This document shows, piece after piece, positions 36,401 through 44,017 of a stretch of DNA of 64,000 nucleotides; the stretch's first letter is position 1, and each line of letters begins with the position of its first letter. The position numbers and the translations under genes are program-made. The notes beneath the pieces are model-generated. The model was not told the DNA's origin and made no database searches. It saw only the letters and a program-made list of their open reading frames with translations. This DNA is from an uncultured Acidimicrobiales bacterium (lineage in GTDB: Bacteria > Actinomycetota > Acidimicrobiia > Acidimicrobiales > Aldehydirespiratoraceae), in the NCBI GenBank assembly GCA_905480195.1, contig CAJQPN010000004.1, forward strand, positions 1-64,000, written 5' to 3'.

Positions 36401-38468
36401 TCGCGGTGTCGCCGTGACCCACGCCAACCTGGCTGCAAGCACGGCAGCAAGGGATGTCTGGTACACCGAACGACCTGAACGTTTCCTCGTGACATCGAGT
36501 CCCGGTTTCGACAGTTCGGTGGTCGGCTTGGCGTGGCCAATCGCAACCGGTGGTGCTGTCGTCGTACCGGGTGACGACGACGTGAGAAACCTCGATCGAC
36601 TCGCCGCGTTGATCAAGGATTTCAACGTGAGCCACACCCTCATGGTGCCCAGCCTCCTGGGTGCGCTGCTGGACCGATCGCCTGAGTCGTTGGCGACGCT
36701 GAGGGTGTCGATCGTTGCCGGAGAGGCGTGCCCACGCTCGGTCGTCCTTCGCCACTTCGAGGCAGTGCCGCACGTCGAACTTGTCAACGAGTACGGCCCG
36801 ACCGAGGTCACGGTATGGGCGACGGCCCATCGCTTGTCGCCGAGCGACGACCCGATTCCGATCGGTAGACCTATCCCTGGGATAACAGCGCGCGTTGCGT
36901 CCTCGACCGGTGAGTCGGTTCCTGCCGGGGTCGCGGGCGAACTCTGGCTAGCCGGCGGGGGCGTCACGGCCGGCTATCTCACCGATCATGGGAGTACTGC
37001 GGAGCGATTCGTTCAGGTCGATGGACGGCGGTGGTACCGCACCGGCGATCTCGTGCGGTCGGTCGATGGAGTGCTCCACTTCCTCGGAAGGGTTGACGAT
37101 CAGCTCAATGTGGGCGGTGTTCGACTCGAGCCAGCCGAGGTCGAACGGATCCTCGACGCTATAGATGGCGTCGCCGCATCAGTGGTGGTTGCAGTCGGCG
37201 AACCCCGAATACTCGTGGCGCACCTCCAGACAACCAGTGAAATCAACGAAGTAACGCTGCGTGCTCGCGTCGGTGAGCATCTTCCGGCAACGGCGGTGCC
37301 TCGCCGCTTTATCGCACACTCGGTCTTGCCCCGAACCAGGAACGGCAAACTCGACCGCCAAGCCGCAACGCAACTCCCAGTGCCAAAACTGGCAGCAGCG
37401 CCAGCGGTCCTCGAGGGGACAGTGGTCGAGCGGACGGTTTTCGAGGCGTGGAACACCGTTCTTGCTCCCACGCTCATCGGGCCGAACACCGACTTCTTCG
37501 CCGCCGGAGGCGACTCGCTGACCGCCGTTTCCCTGGTCACTCGAATTGGTGTGGCCCTCGGACGCACTATCCCGATCTCAACACTGCTCGCCGGCCCGTC
37601 ACCCGCCGCGATGATCCAACGCCTCGAGGACGACGATCGTTCTTCGGGACCTTTCACCACAATCCGAATGCGACCAGGAGCGCCTGGCGGTCCGCTCGTG
37701 CTTATCACGCCCGCCTGGTTCGACATCTTCGGCTACCAGGCGTTGGCTAAAACATTCTCCTCTGGCACCGAAGTCATCGCCCTCAACTACAGCCCTGTTG
37801 CTAGCGAAGAACCAATCCTGACGGTGCCACAGATCGTCACCGCGATGGAACAGGCGCTCGACGAATTCCCCAGCGGGCATCGACCCGTAGCGATCCTGGG
37901 CTGGTCAATCGGGGGTGTCGTCGCAGCTGAACTCGCCACCCGACTGCTCGAGTCGGGACGACCAGTCGACCGATTGGTGCTCATCGACACCATGTTCCCC
38001 ACCGTGGACCGGGGGCAGATGCGGGTCCGATGGTCGTACCGATGGTGGACCGCCAAGTCGCTACTTCACCCGGAAGGCTTGGTCGAACTGCGCAGCGAAG
38101 TGTGGCGATTCATCCGGCAACGGTTGCCGGGGCCCATCGACAGGGCTGTTCGTTGGTTGACTCGGGTTTCGCCAGCAAAACCGGATGACTCGCCGTCGGT
38201 TGCTTCCACGGCACCTGACAGCGTGAGGGCTCCGGTAGGAGCAATACCCGAAGAGGCCCTCCCCTTCGAACTCCGACCACTCGGACTTCCCGTCGTCTTC
38301 TACCGTGCCTCCGGATCGAATCCTTGGCACACCAGCAAGCTGTGGCGCGCCATCGCCCCCGAGTTCGACGAAGTCGTCGTAAAGGGAAGGCACAGAAACA
38401 CCAACTCAATCATGGACGCAGATCGGGTTGGTCAGATAAGTGCGGATCTCGAACAACGACTGCGCTGA
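30495..38468 (+). CDS. Dimodular NRPS (C-A-T-C-A-T-TE) with a PP-loop ATPase domain inside the first A domain
   Basis: The 2657-residue protein in order: C1 (HHIAIDAW, His141-Asp146); A1 with A3 YTSGSTGLPKG (594), A5 NEYGPTE (730), WYRTGD (833) and A8 GRADDQLKVNG (851); a PP-loop domain at about 888-1228; the rest of A1 with A9 LPSHAIP and the A10 Lys (Lys1278); T1 with DLGGASL (Ser1334); C2 (HHIVID, 1514); A2 with FTSGSTGEPRG (1961), NEYGPTE (2098) and NGK (2283); T2 with AAGGDSL (Ser2341); and TE with GWSIGG (Ser2471). Every domain keeps its key residues, so it looks functional. Both A domains keep the Asp that binds the amino group (FDLS, FDSS). An N-terminal C domain without its own loading module implies a separate carrier supplies the starter, and one is encoded next door. 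It is coupled to the methyltransferase through ATGA and ends 1 base from the opposing carrier gene. Confidence 0.95.
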   Translation: MNGSELTPVSLSPRREAEYEPTRTQRLIWASQRRHHNLPVANMGERVRIRGPLNPSRFVEAFDTVVRQVDVLRSVVNPDGSRIGVLATPPASTLVLDLPAADLERWSADRIGQPIDATNCVYDSVLLRHAEDDWTWWIDVHHIAIDAWGAARLAEAVSTVYLHDGPPTEADLNAVVSGPFLGSIEATSDGVSERAAEWAEDARVAGPMAPLTLYGPRGERTTLVDRCPLPQDGWQKSLDGALRGEFRALSPELSLLALSAMATAIAVRRFDGRSSLVVGVPVHHRSGRWGSTAIGPMMELYPMVITFDDEETHREMFARTVRSVMQVLRRARPGESPDTPFEVVLNVTTARWDTFAGYPAVRNWMRSGHVEPNHAIRVQIFDEFDPSVEGDHVLRWELDLNQGLSTDGSHRALPQHFAAIVKGILDGPDEKAGRIAVVDANERQELAALNPQPSARSLARPVHELIRERLRAAPNEVVVEQGAVTITSDEFDRRADTLARQLVADGLRLGDPVGIRMGRSIEVLIAVHGVLRAGGRFVFLDPDDPVSRHETIAADAGLFTILDHLPSEEGNSADSAVPIELPTVGLDDGAYILYTSGSTGLPKGVPISHRGLADYLDFAIESYCDPDNPPWVALHSALVFDLSITSVFLAMMTGGRTVVFDADPVEALGQISRDDRITFLKGTPSQLEILTRVADGPLSLDTFVVGGEAFRRPVAERVRTQCAGPVRIFNEYGPTEAVVGCMIHKYDPERDLNVDVPIGHAAPGSQLVVLDALGEVAPPGVWGELFVHRPGMASGYLNRPELTEERFGPPPVGTPDRAVLGNHHADLGSTVWYRTGDRVRVERLGVLVFGGRADDQLKVNGIRLEPAEVEAALVAHPAIDTALVRLWQPIDAVDRSDVRRCDRCGLGVDVPGVEIDALGVCSVCRQFDEIEPQTREWFRTPTDLDERLEAARARRTGDYDCLHLLSGGKDSTYALYQLVERGWKVHALTLDNGFISEGAKENVRRSIADLGITHEFATTDAMNAIFADSLNRYSNVCQGCYKTIYTLAVARAEALGIPVIVTGLSRGQFFETRLVPHQFEAGRFDPTDIDATVLEARRVYHASEDAVTELLPEQRVFDDPTVLDRLEFLDFYLYVDVPLSELYDFLENRAPWVRPADTGRSTNCLINVAGIRVHQQERGYHSYAEPYSWDVRLGHKTRDEALEELDDLIDEHEVNDILGQIGYKPKTHGVLTAWYQSVDGVDLDPDELRRSLRERLPSHAIPSAFVRLDQVPLATSAKADPNLLPAPTRFHRRSGEGVRPETPTEERLATIWGEILALDSVGITDDFFDLGGASLDALAVVARIDTEFGTDLPDATVFRARTIAELAELVDEADAAEQEVTVELGDGPLPLSAGEEAMLLEYRLDPTDTRYNVTRLYTLNGQDGPVDVEALERALRDVVMHHAPLHTRFDAERTPLGPAEALKWESLGELSTEEMDAFADAARRVPFDLNDGPLVRAHVATTGPDQTSLLIGTHHIVIDAGTFDVLWEQLAARVAGATLPALPTSYAAHGELQRQQHLRRGDDRDFWAERTGSSESSPLRFDPAVSEADGYLELTSDLTTADMTSLGHTPFATALAAAAAVTATFAGSSSAQLGVTASANDRTDTVNVVGYYLNTLALSLDLAAAPRFDDLVTAAARAITDALPHRTYPFASVVRDARASGRTVPDVSVMLAYERLAPPTYPFARAEQRILASGTSVSDATFFVQERGEEIRLGLEYRGSVIGSADAARLLQGFADVLRQGVGSPSTLNVELTRPLRAADLHHGSLPPPATVLERMLDHVEQSPTAEAVIDATGRNLTYGDFAASVEATVVALSNAMNGAKPRRIGVAVSRSVDLVVAIYAAQFAGAAYVALDPTLPDGRLERIAAAGHLDAVITDDLVRHGRWAEVAVGVQIHEAVPATSAHLRRRVAALDRDDDAYVIFTSGSTGEPRGVAVTHANLAASTAARDVWYTERPERFLVTSSPGFDSSVVGLAWPIATGGAVVVPGDDDVRNLDRLAALIKDFNVSHTLMVPSLLGALLDRSPESLATLRVSIVAGEACPRSVVLRHFEAVPHVELVNEYGPTEVTVWATAHRLSPSDDPIPIGRPIPGITARVASSTGESVPAGVAGELWLAGGGVTAGYLTDHGSTAERFVQVDGRRWYRTGDLVRSVDGVLHFLGRVDDQLNVGGVRLEPAEVERILDAIDGVAASVVVAVGEPRILVAHLQTTSEINEVTLRARVGEHLPATAVPRRFIAHSVLPRTRNGKLDRQAATQLPVPKLAAAPAVLEGTVVERTVFEAWNTVLAPTLIGPNTDFFAAGGDSLTAVSLVTRIGVALGRTIPISTLLAGPSPAAMIQRLEDDDRSSGPFTTIRMRPGAPGGPLVLITPAWFDIFGYQALAKTFSSGTEVIALNYSPVASEEPILTVPQIVTAMEQALDEFPSGHRPVAILGWSIGGVVAAELATRLLESGRPVDRLVLIDTMFPTVDRGQMRVRWSYRWWTAKSLLHPEGLVELRSEVWRFIRQRLPGPIDRAVRWLTRVSPAKPDDSPSVASTAPDSVRAPVGAIPEEALPFELRPLGLPVVFYRASGSNPWHTSKLWRAIAPEFDEVVVKGRHRNTNSIMDADRVGQISADLEQRLR
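33156..34179 (+). other. PP-loop amidotransferase/thiolase-like domain inserted in NRPS A1
   Basis: About 340 residues (888-1228 of the NRPS) interrupt the small subdomain of A1 after strand ALVRLWQ and before LTAWYQS. They carry a zinc-ribbon-like pair CDRC (901-904) and CSVC (921-924), the PP-loop LLSGGKDSTYAL (Ser966-Ser971), CQGC (1037-1040) and a later lone Cys (1164) in STNCLIN. The order matches N-acetyl-sugar amidotransferases (WbpG/PseA type). The Cys layout (CxxC plus one Cys) also recalls [4Fe-4S]-dependent TtuA/TtcA thiolases. PP-loop enzymes adenylate a carbonyl or carboxylate and replace oxygen with N or S. Confidence 0.88.
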
Positions 38469-38469
38469 G

Positions 38470-38739
38470 TTAGTCGAGTGGGGTGTCGCCGCGGCCCCGG
38501 AGGTAGGCGACCATCGATGCAACCGTGTCGAAGTGCTCGATCACGATGTCGCCGGGGTCGATCATGACGCCGAGGCGTGACTCGATCCACTCAACGACAA
38601 GCACGATGCCGAGTGAGTCGACGAGCCCAGTCAGGACAAGATCGGTATCGGCCTCTAGCGGATAGTCCCCGATGGCCACCTCCGCACGAATAAAGGCGAC
38701 CAATTCGTCGGAGAAGGCACGGTGCTCGACGCTTGACAT
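38470..38739 (-). CDS. Free-standing acyl/peptidyl carrier protein
   Basis: The 89-residue carrier has the phosphopantetheine site in VLTGLVDSLGIVLVVEWIE (DSL), followed by the acidic helix II/III region. ATG 38739 is chosen because the upstream open frame (to 38901) lies within the neighbouring adenylation gene's end and is basic and unconserved. It begins 10 bases after the adenylation enzyme stops, on the same strand, so the two form a loading pair. It converges with the NRPS with 1 base between stops. It probably presents the starter aminoacyl group to C1. Confidence 0.88.
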   Translation of the reverse strand: MSSVEHRAFSDELVAFIRAEVAIGDYPLEADTDLVLTGLVDSLGIVLVVEWIESRLGVMIDPGDIVIEHFDTVASMVAYLRGRGDTPLD

Positions 38740-38749
38740 CCAGCGCACA

Positions 38750-40342
38750 CTACCGGTCGACCTCCGGGTGTCCTCGACCATCCCCGACGCCGATGGCATC
38801 GCCGACCGATCGCCTATCAACCTTGCCGGTTCCGGTTCGAGGAAGATCATCAAGCCCAACGACTCGGGACGGAACGGCATATCGGGGCAGCGTCGCCGCA
38901 AGATGTCGGATCAGATCCGTGTCTCGACCGTTCGCGATCGCCGATGCCGGCGACACCACGGCTACGAGATGGTCGTCACCACTCGGCGGCCGTTCGACGA
39001 GTACAGCTGCCGCATCGATCCCATCGATATCGAGGAGTGCAGCCTCGACCGCCTCGATCTCGACGCGGTGGCCGCGCACCTTGACCTGGTTGTCGATACG
39101 GCCCAGAAAGACGAGGTTGCCGTCGGATCGAACCGCGATCAGGTCACCGGTGCGGTACCAGCGTTCACCGTCCTCCTCCACGATCGCCTGGGCGTCGAGG
39201 TCGGGGCGGTTCCAGTAGCCGCGCATCATGGTGTCGGAGCTGACCAGCAATTCCCCGGGTTCACCCGGAGCCACGGTCCCGCCCGTCTCGTCGACCAAGC
39301 GCAGGGAGGAGCCGGCCCACGCGCGCCCAATCGGAATCGGGGCGTCGTCTGTTGGTGGAGCATCGAGGTTGTAGATCGCGCACTGATTGACCTCGGCCGG
39401 GCCGTATACGTTCGAAACCCGCGCCGACGGAATGGCGCGCATGGCCCGAGCAAGCGCTGCCGGGGGGAACGGCTCACCCCCATACAGGATCCAACGCAGG
39501 CTCCCGAGGTCGTGATCCTCGATCGCGCCGCGGCCAACCATCTGGTCGAGGACATACGGCACCGAGTACCAGACCGTAATGCGTTCGTCTGCAATGAGCG
39601 CTGCCAGGCTCGCCGGGAACCGCAGCACACCATCGGAGACCACCAGGACCGATGCGCCGACAAGCGGCGCTGCGTACAACTCGAACGTGGACTGATCGAA
39701 GTGGAGGGGGGCAATGTTGGCGAGGCGATCACTCGAATCGATGTCGTAGGTCTCTGCCGCAAGTCGTGCATAGGTGATCCCGCTGCGGTGCGTGTGCGCC
39801 ATGCCCTTGGGCTTACCCGTCGAACCGGACGTGTACATGAGGTAGGCAAGATCGTCAGGAGCAACAGCCACAGGAGCCGCCGGCTCAAACCCAGCCACGC
39901 TGTCCGCTCCGATCGTCATCAGCCCGGCTATCGGGGCGGTATCGACGTGCGGCGTGACCACACCAGTGACCGACGTTGCTGCTGTGATGGCCGAGATGGC
40001 ATCGGCCGATGCACCGGTAACCACGGCCGAGGCACCAGCGTCGCGAAGCACTGCGTTGGTCGCCGCCGGGGGGGCGAGGGCATCGAGGGGCACCATGACG
40101 GCTCCAGCGCGCACGACACCGTGAACCGATGCGAAGGAATGGACCGATTTGTGAAGGTGGACCCCCACACGGTCGCCCTGCTTCACTCCCGAGTGCAGCA
40201 GCGCAGTGGCGATTCGACCAGCGAGGTCTCGGTACTCGCCCCAGGTCAGACGGCTGCGGCCGTCGGTGATCGCTTCGGTCTCTGCACCAGCCACTGTGAT
40301 CGCAGTGTCGAGCAGTTCGTTGAGCGTCTTGATCTCGGTCAC
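38750..40342 (-). CDS. Free-standing amino acid adenylation enzyme (prolyl-PCP-ligase-like)
   Basis: The 530-residue AMP-forming ligase has A3 YTSGSTGKPKG, A4-like HFDQSTFE, the segment VWYSVPYVLDQM, A5 VYGPAEVNQC, A7 WYRTGD, A8 GRIDNQVKVRGHRVE and A10 GTGKVD. The YSVP-x-L and NVYGPAEVNQC segments are typical of stand-alone ligases such as PltF/RedM that load proline onto a separate carrier. The gene starts with GTG at 40342 and is followed by the carrier 10 bases downstream. With the dehydrogenase at 41361 it makes up an aminoacyl-oxidation cassette. Proline is the best guess, not proven. Confidence 0.88.
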   Translation of the reverse strand: MTEIKTLNELLDTAITVAGAETEAITDGRSRLTWGEYRDLAGRIATALLHSGVKQGDRVGVHLHKSVHSFASVHGVVRAGAVMVPLDALAPPAATNAVLRDAGASAVVTGASADAISAITAATSVTGVVTPHVDTAPIAGLMTIGADSVAGFEPAAPVAVAPDDLAYLMYTSGSTGKPKGMAHTHRSGITYARLAAETYDIDSSDRLANIAPLHFDQSTFELYAAPLVGASVLVVSDGVLRFPASLAALIADERITVWYSVPYVLDQMVGRGAIEDHDLGSLRWILYGGEPFPPAALARAMRAIPSARVSNVYGPAEVNQCAIYNLDAPPTDDAPIPIGRAWAGSSLRLVDETGGTVAPGEPGELLVSSDTMMRGYWNRPDLDAQAIVEEDGERWYRTGDLIAVRSDGNLVFLGRIDNQVKVRGHRVEIEAVEAALLDIDGIDAAAVLVERPPSGDDHLVAVVSPASAIANGRDTDLIRHLAATLPRYAVPSRVVGLDDLPRTGTGKVDRRSVGDAIGVGDGRGHPEVDR

Positions 40343-40384
40343 CAGGGGCGAAGGCCTTTCTGATTGGTAGCTACGCTTCCCGAT

Positions 40385-41374
40385 GTGTCTATCCGCTCCG
40401 ATCCCAGTCTGTCGCTGACCGCAAACGGCTTCGCCGTCGATCGGTCAGCGGACCGGCTAGGCGAACTCGAAGCAGCGAACGACCTGCTCGGTGATCTGAC
40501 GGCGCTCCGCGCCACGATGAAGGAACGGGGCTACCTGTTCTTTCGCGGGTTGATCGACCCGCAAATCGTGCGCGCAGCCCGCCACGAGGTGCTCAGCAAG
40601 TACGCCGTGCTCGGCGAGATCGACGATCGCTATCCGATCGAGAGCGGCATCGCGGGCGACGGTGGCGCAGTGCCGGCCGTCAACCTGCGAGCATTCTCAG
40701 AGAGTGTCCGCTCGGGCTACTGGTACCGGCGAGTCACTGACGGACCCGAGATCCTCGGAGTCACACGAGACCTACTCAATGGAAACGTGCGGATCTTCGA
40801 GATGCGATGGCCGCGCTTCGTGCGGCCCGGAGAAGGCTGCGGGTTCCATTGCGACGGGCCGTATATGAATCGCGGGACCGATCGCATTTTCTCCGCCTGG
40901 ATCCCACTCGGCGATGTCTCGCCAATGGAAGGCGCGCTGATGGTGCTCGAACACAGTCACCGCTCAGAGCGGTTGCTGTCGGGGTATCTCCAGTCCGACG
41001 CCGATCGAGATGGCCTGCAATGGCTCGACGACGACCCAGTGTCAGTACAAGACCACTATGGCGACCGGTGGCTGACGACCGAGTTTGCCGCGGGCGACGT
41101 CTTGCTCTTTGGGATGCACACCCTCCACGGAGCATTCGACAACCAATCACCAGAGGGTCGATGCAGGCTGTCCTCGGACACTCGCTACCAGCGGATCGAC
41201 GAACCAGCCGACCCGCGCTGGAACGGCGCCAATTTCGAGGGACACGGCGGAAGCCGCGTGTTCTACCCCGGGTTGGGTCGATGGAACAACGCCGATTTCC
41301 AGGACGAATGGAAGGACGTCGACGAGCGAGGCCGCATCGTCCTACGAGGGGAACCCGATCGTGACCAACACTGA
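40385..41374 (+). CDS. Phytanoyl-CoA dioxygenase (PhyH) family Fe(II)/2OG oxygenase
   Basis: The protein of about 329 residues has MKERGYLFFRGLID at the N-terminus and the iron motif GFHCDGPYMNRGTD (H-x-D), with the distal His in GMHTLHGAFDN and the 2OG Arg in RCRLSSDTRYQ. PhyH enzymes in natural-product clusters hydroxylate carrier-bound or free amino acids. GTG 40385 is used; a TTG at 40364 is a longer alternative. The promoter space shared with the divergent adenylation gene is only 21-42 bases. It overlaps the acyl-CoA-dehydrogenase-like gene by 14 bases, so the two are coupled. Confidence 0.85.
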   Translation: MSIRSDPSLSLTANGFAVDRSADRLGELEAANDLLGDLTALRATMKERGYLFFRGLIDPQIVRAARHEVLSKYAVLGEIDDRYPIESGIAGDGGAVPAVNLRAFSESVRSGYWYRRVTDGPEILGVTRDLLNGNVRIFEMRWPRFVRPGEGCGFHCDGPYMNRGTDRIFSAWIPLGDVSPMEGALMVLEHSHRSERLLSGYLQSDADRDGLQWLDDDPVSVQDHYGDRWLTTEFAAGDVLLFGMHTLHGAFDNQSPEGRCRLSSDTRYQRIDEPADPRWNGANFEGHGGSRVFYPGLGRWNNADFQDEWKDVDERGRIVLRGEPDRDQH

Positions 41375-42545
41375 CGCCGAACTTCTGGCCCTCACTCGGG
41401 CAATGATTGATCTCGACCACTCGGTAAAGCGTGAGGCAGCCGAGTGGGCAGCGACCGCACTCGGTGGCGCCGACCTCGTCGATGCCGATCATCGATCGGT
41501 GTTCGCAGTTGATGACTGGCGCCGCTGTGCAGATCGTGGGATTCATCGTCTGATGGTTCCCAAGGAATACGGCGGCCTTGGAGCCGACCGCGCCACCACG
41601 CTGCTAACACTCGAAGGCCTCGGCTACGGCTGCAAAGACAACGGGCTCACCTTCGCACTCGCGAGTCAAATCGTGAGCTCGCAGGTGACCCTTACGCGGT
41701 TCGCCACCGATGAGCAGCGCGAACGGTGGCTCCCAGGGCTTCTCGACGGGTCGTTGTTTGCAGCATTGGCGATGACCGAACCCGACTCAGGTTCTGACGC
41801 GTTCTCCCTGCGGGCCACTGCGGAGAAGCAGCCCGATGGAACGTACGTGCTGAATGGGCACAAGGCGTATCTCACATTCGGACCGGTGGCAGATCTGTGC
41901 ATCGCCTTTGCGTCGACCCGCCCAGAGGCAGGGGGTTGGGGCATTTCGGCCTTCCTCGTCCCCATGGATCTTCCCGGTGTCGTACAGGGACCGCTGCGCG
42001 AAAAGATGGGAATGCGCACCACACCGTTTGGTGATATCGAATTCCACGACGTTGTGCTCGCATCCGACGCGTTGTTGAGCCGTGAAGGCGCTGGCGCAAG
42101 TATTTTCAGCGCCGTGCTCGATATTGAACGGGCCTACGTGTTCGCCCCACAGATCGGAGCGATGGAACGACAGTTGCACGACGCCACGGCATACGCCCTC
42201 GAACGGGAGCAGGGTGGTCAGCCCATTGCCCGCTACCAGGCGGTCTCCCACCGGCTCGTTGCAATGAAGGAGCGTCACGAACACTGCCGATTGCTGCTCT
42301 ACCGGGCGGCAATGGCCGATGTCACCGGTCGGGGCATGTCGCTCGCCGCGTCATTAGCCAAGATCGCAACCGCTGACGCCGGCATCGCCTCGTCGGTGGA
42401 CGCCGCCCTTCTGCACGGCGCGAAGGGGTACGTCTCGGAGTTCGAGATCGAACGGCAGCTACGCGATGCCGTCGGCGGGTTGGTCTACTCAGGCACCACT
42501 GACGTGCTTCGCAACATCGTCGCTCGGCACCTCGGCGTCGTCTGA
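41361..42545 (+). CDS. Acyl-CoA-dehydrogenase-like flavoprotein (carrier-bound aminoacyl dehydrogenase)
   Basis: The 394-residue FAD enzyme has the ACAD fold: VPKEYGGLGAD, LEGLGYGCKDNGLTFALASQI, the FAD loop ALAMTEPDSGSDAF, YLTFGPVADLCIAFA and the C-terminal GGLVYSGTTDVLRNIVARHLG. The GYGCKDNGL and YSGT-D-x-RNI segments are typical of the PltE/RedW prolyl-PCP dehydrogenase group rather than beta-oxidation enzymes. GTG 41361 has GAGGGG ahead of it. Next to a stand-alone A enzyme and carrier, it should oxidise the loaded aminoacyl group. It overlaps the convergent HupE-like gene by 57 bases. Confidence 0.88.
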   Translation: MTNTDAELLALTRAMIDLDHSVKREAAEWAATALGGADLVDADHRSVFAVDDWRRCADRGIHRLMVPKEYGGLGADRATTLLTLEGLGYGCKDNGLTFALASQIVSSQVTLTRFATDEQRERWLPGLLDGSLFAALAMTEPDSGSDAFSLRATAEKQPDGTYVLNGHKAYLTFGPVADLCIAFASTRPEAGGWGISAFLVPMDLPGVVQGPLREKMGMRTTPFGDIEFHDVVLASDALLSREGAGASIFSAVLDIERAYVFAPQIGAMERQLHDATAYALEREQGGQPIARYQAVSHRLVAMKERHEHCRLLLYRAAMADVTGRGMSLAASLAKIATADAGIASSVDAALLHGAKGYVSEFEIERQLRDAVGGLVYSGTTDVLRNIVARHLGVV

Positions 42546-43868
42546 TCCCTCGGGCACCCCGACGGGGAGCAACGCGTCACGTTCAGCGGCGACCTGCCGG
42601 ACCGCAGCAGCAAGACCAGTAAAGATCACCGCCAACCAAAACGAGCGAGGCCAGTAGACGACTTTGAGAATGATGTCGTTGATGCCGGCATCGACCTCAA
42701 ACACTCGCTCCACCACCCAAACGAAGCTGAGGGCAGCGAGTCCCAGCGAACTCAGCACCAGGATTGGTCGGTAAAGCCGCGTCTGCCGGAGCATAAAGAG
42801 GCCCGGGAACGCGATTGCGATGATGACGAGTTGCCCGATCTCGATACCGACGTTTCGCCCGAGTAGGGAGACAAGCTGGGTGCCGCGACCGATGTCAAGT
42901 TCCTGCACGAGCCCCGCGAACCCCATGCCGTGAAAAAGGCCGAACCCGAAGGCGAGCGCCCATTCACGATGCCCGAGCACTGGGCGGAGGTTGTGCAGCG
43001 CCGCCGCGCCGATCGACAGCGCAATCAGCGTTTCGACCAATTTCGAGGGCGGGAGCGGGATGAGGTCGAGCCCGGCAAGTGTGAACGTGATCGAGTGAGC
43101 AATCGTGAACATCGTGGCCACGAGAACGAGTCGTCGGAGTGAGTACGTGAAGCTCGGCGATGGTCTCCAGACCGAGCCCGTGAGGATCAGAACCGACGTG
43201 AGCAGCAGAACGAGGATGAAGAAGATGTGGTCTGGGCCAGTCTTGATGTGGTCGATGCCGAGATCGATGCTGTACCGGAAGTTTCGCCACTGATTGGACT
43301 CGCCGAAGTCGATTTCGCCGCCCGGTCGTTCTGCATCGACGATCAGGAGTTCGTTTGCTTCCTCTTCGAGAATTCCTCGCTTCCAATCGTTGGACACCAA
43401 CACGATGTTGTTCCGACCCGGAATCTCGTCGAGGAACGGTGCGAAGACGGTCTCGACCACCTGCGGCACCGAATCGAGCGGCATGGCGACGGTGAACGGC
43501 AGGATCACATAGCCGTTGCCGTTCACCCCAACTCCCTCCTCATCGAGGAGTTCGAACCCGTCAAAAGCCAGCGCCCAAAACTCTCCCTCGGCCCCGATCG
43601 CGCTCTTTTCTTTCGCGTACTGCTGGAGGAGTTCGAGGTTGGCTTCGACCTCGGCCCGAATCTCGGCGACCGAGCCCGAGAGGCGCAACCCGAAAACCGT
43701 GCGGATGTCGGGGTAGGGCAGTTCGACTCGACCGCTCAGTGTTGAGTCGCCAACGTCCATGTAGAGGTAGGACTCGTCGTTGCGGTGCGCACTAGCCGCA
43801 GAAGCCGATGACACAACAAGGGCTACGGCGGTAGTCAGCAGGATGAGAACCCGCCTGCATCGCAACAT
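42489..43868 (-). CDS. HupE/UreJ-family membrane protein with large extracytoplasmic domain
   Basis: The 459-residue protein has a signal peptide (LILLTTAVALVVSSASAASA) and an extracytoplasmic domain of about 170 residues. The membrane part carries the HupE/UreJ_2 signatures: LGIDHIKTGPDHIFFIL, MFTIAHSITFTLAGL and FGLFHGMGFAGLV. The conserved His and Asp residues in the helices suggest metal (nickel or similar) permeation. ATG 43868 is supported by GTGGAGG five bases ahead. No hydrogenase or urease genes adjoin it, so the cargo is unknown. Its end overlaps the dehydrogenase gene on the other strand. Confidence 0.85.
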   Translation of the reverse strand: MLRCRRVLILLTTAVALVVSSASAASAHRNDESYLYMDVGDSTLSGRVELPYPDIRTVFGLRLSGSVAEIRAEVEANLELLQQYAKEKSAIGAEGEFWALAFDGFELLDEEGVGVNGNGYVILPFTVAMPLDSVPQVVETVFAPFLDEIPGRNNIVLVSNDWKRGILEEEANELLIVDAERPGGEIDFGESNQWRNFRYSIDLGIDHIKTGPDHIFFILVLLLTSVLILTGSVWRPSPSFTYSLRRLVLVATMFTIAHSITFTLAGLDLIPLPPSKLVETLIALSIGAAALHNLRPVLGHREWALAFGFGLFHGMGFAGLVQELDIGRGTQLVSLLGRNVGIEIGQLVIIAIAFPGLFMLRQTRLYRPILVLSSLGLAALSFVWVVERVFEVDAGINDIILKVVYWPRSFWLAVIFTGLAAAVRQVAAERDALLPVGVPEGSDDAEVPSDDVAKHVSGA

Positions 43869-44017
43869 TCGTGCCTCCACGAGTAGGAACCGCTCGAAGG
43901 CTAGCGACCGCGCCCTTCAAAGTGGGGGCCTCAACCCTCACACCGACCATGCGAACCCGTGCCCAACCCTGCTCCGCCGTGTTCTTGTCGCCGATCGGCG
44001 GCTGGATCGCGTCGGTC

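Noticed and set aside
30495-38468. The PP-loop insertion as an assembly chimera or gene fusion error
   Set aside because: The frame is open throughout, A1 resumes exactly with its A9/A10 segment, and the insert boundaries fall at a surface strand break where natural inserts occur.
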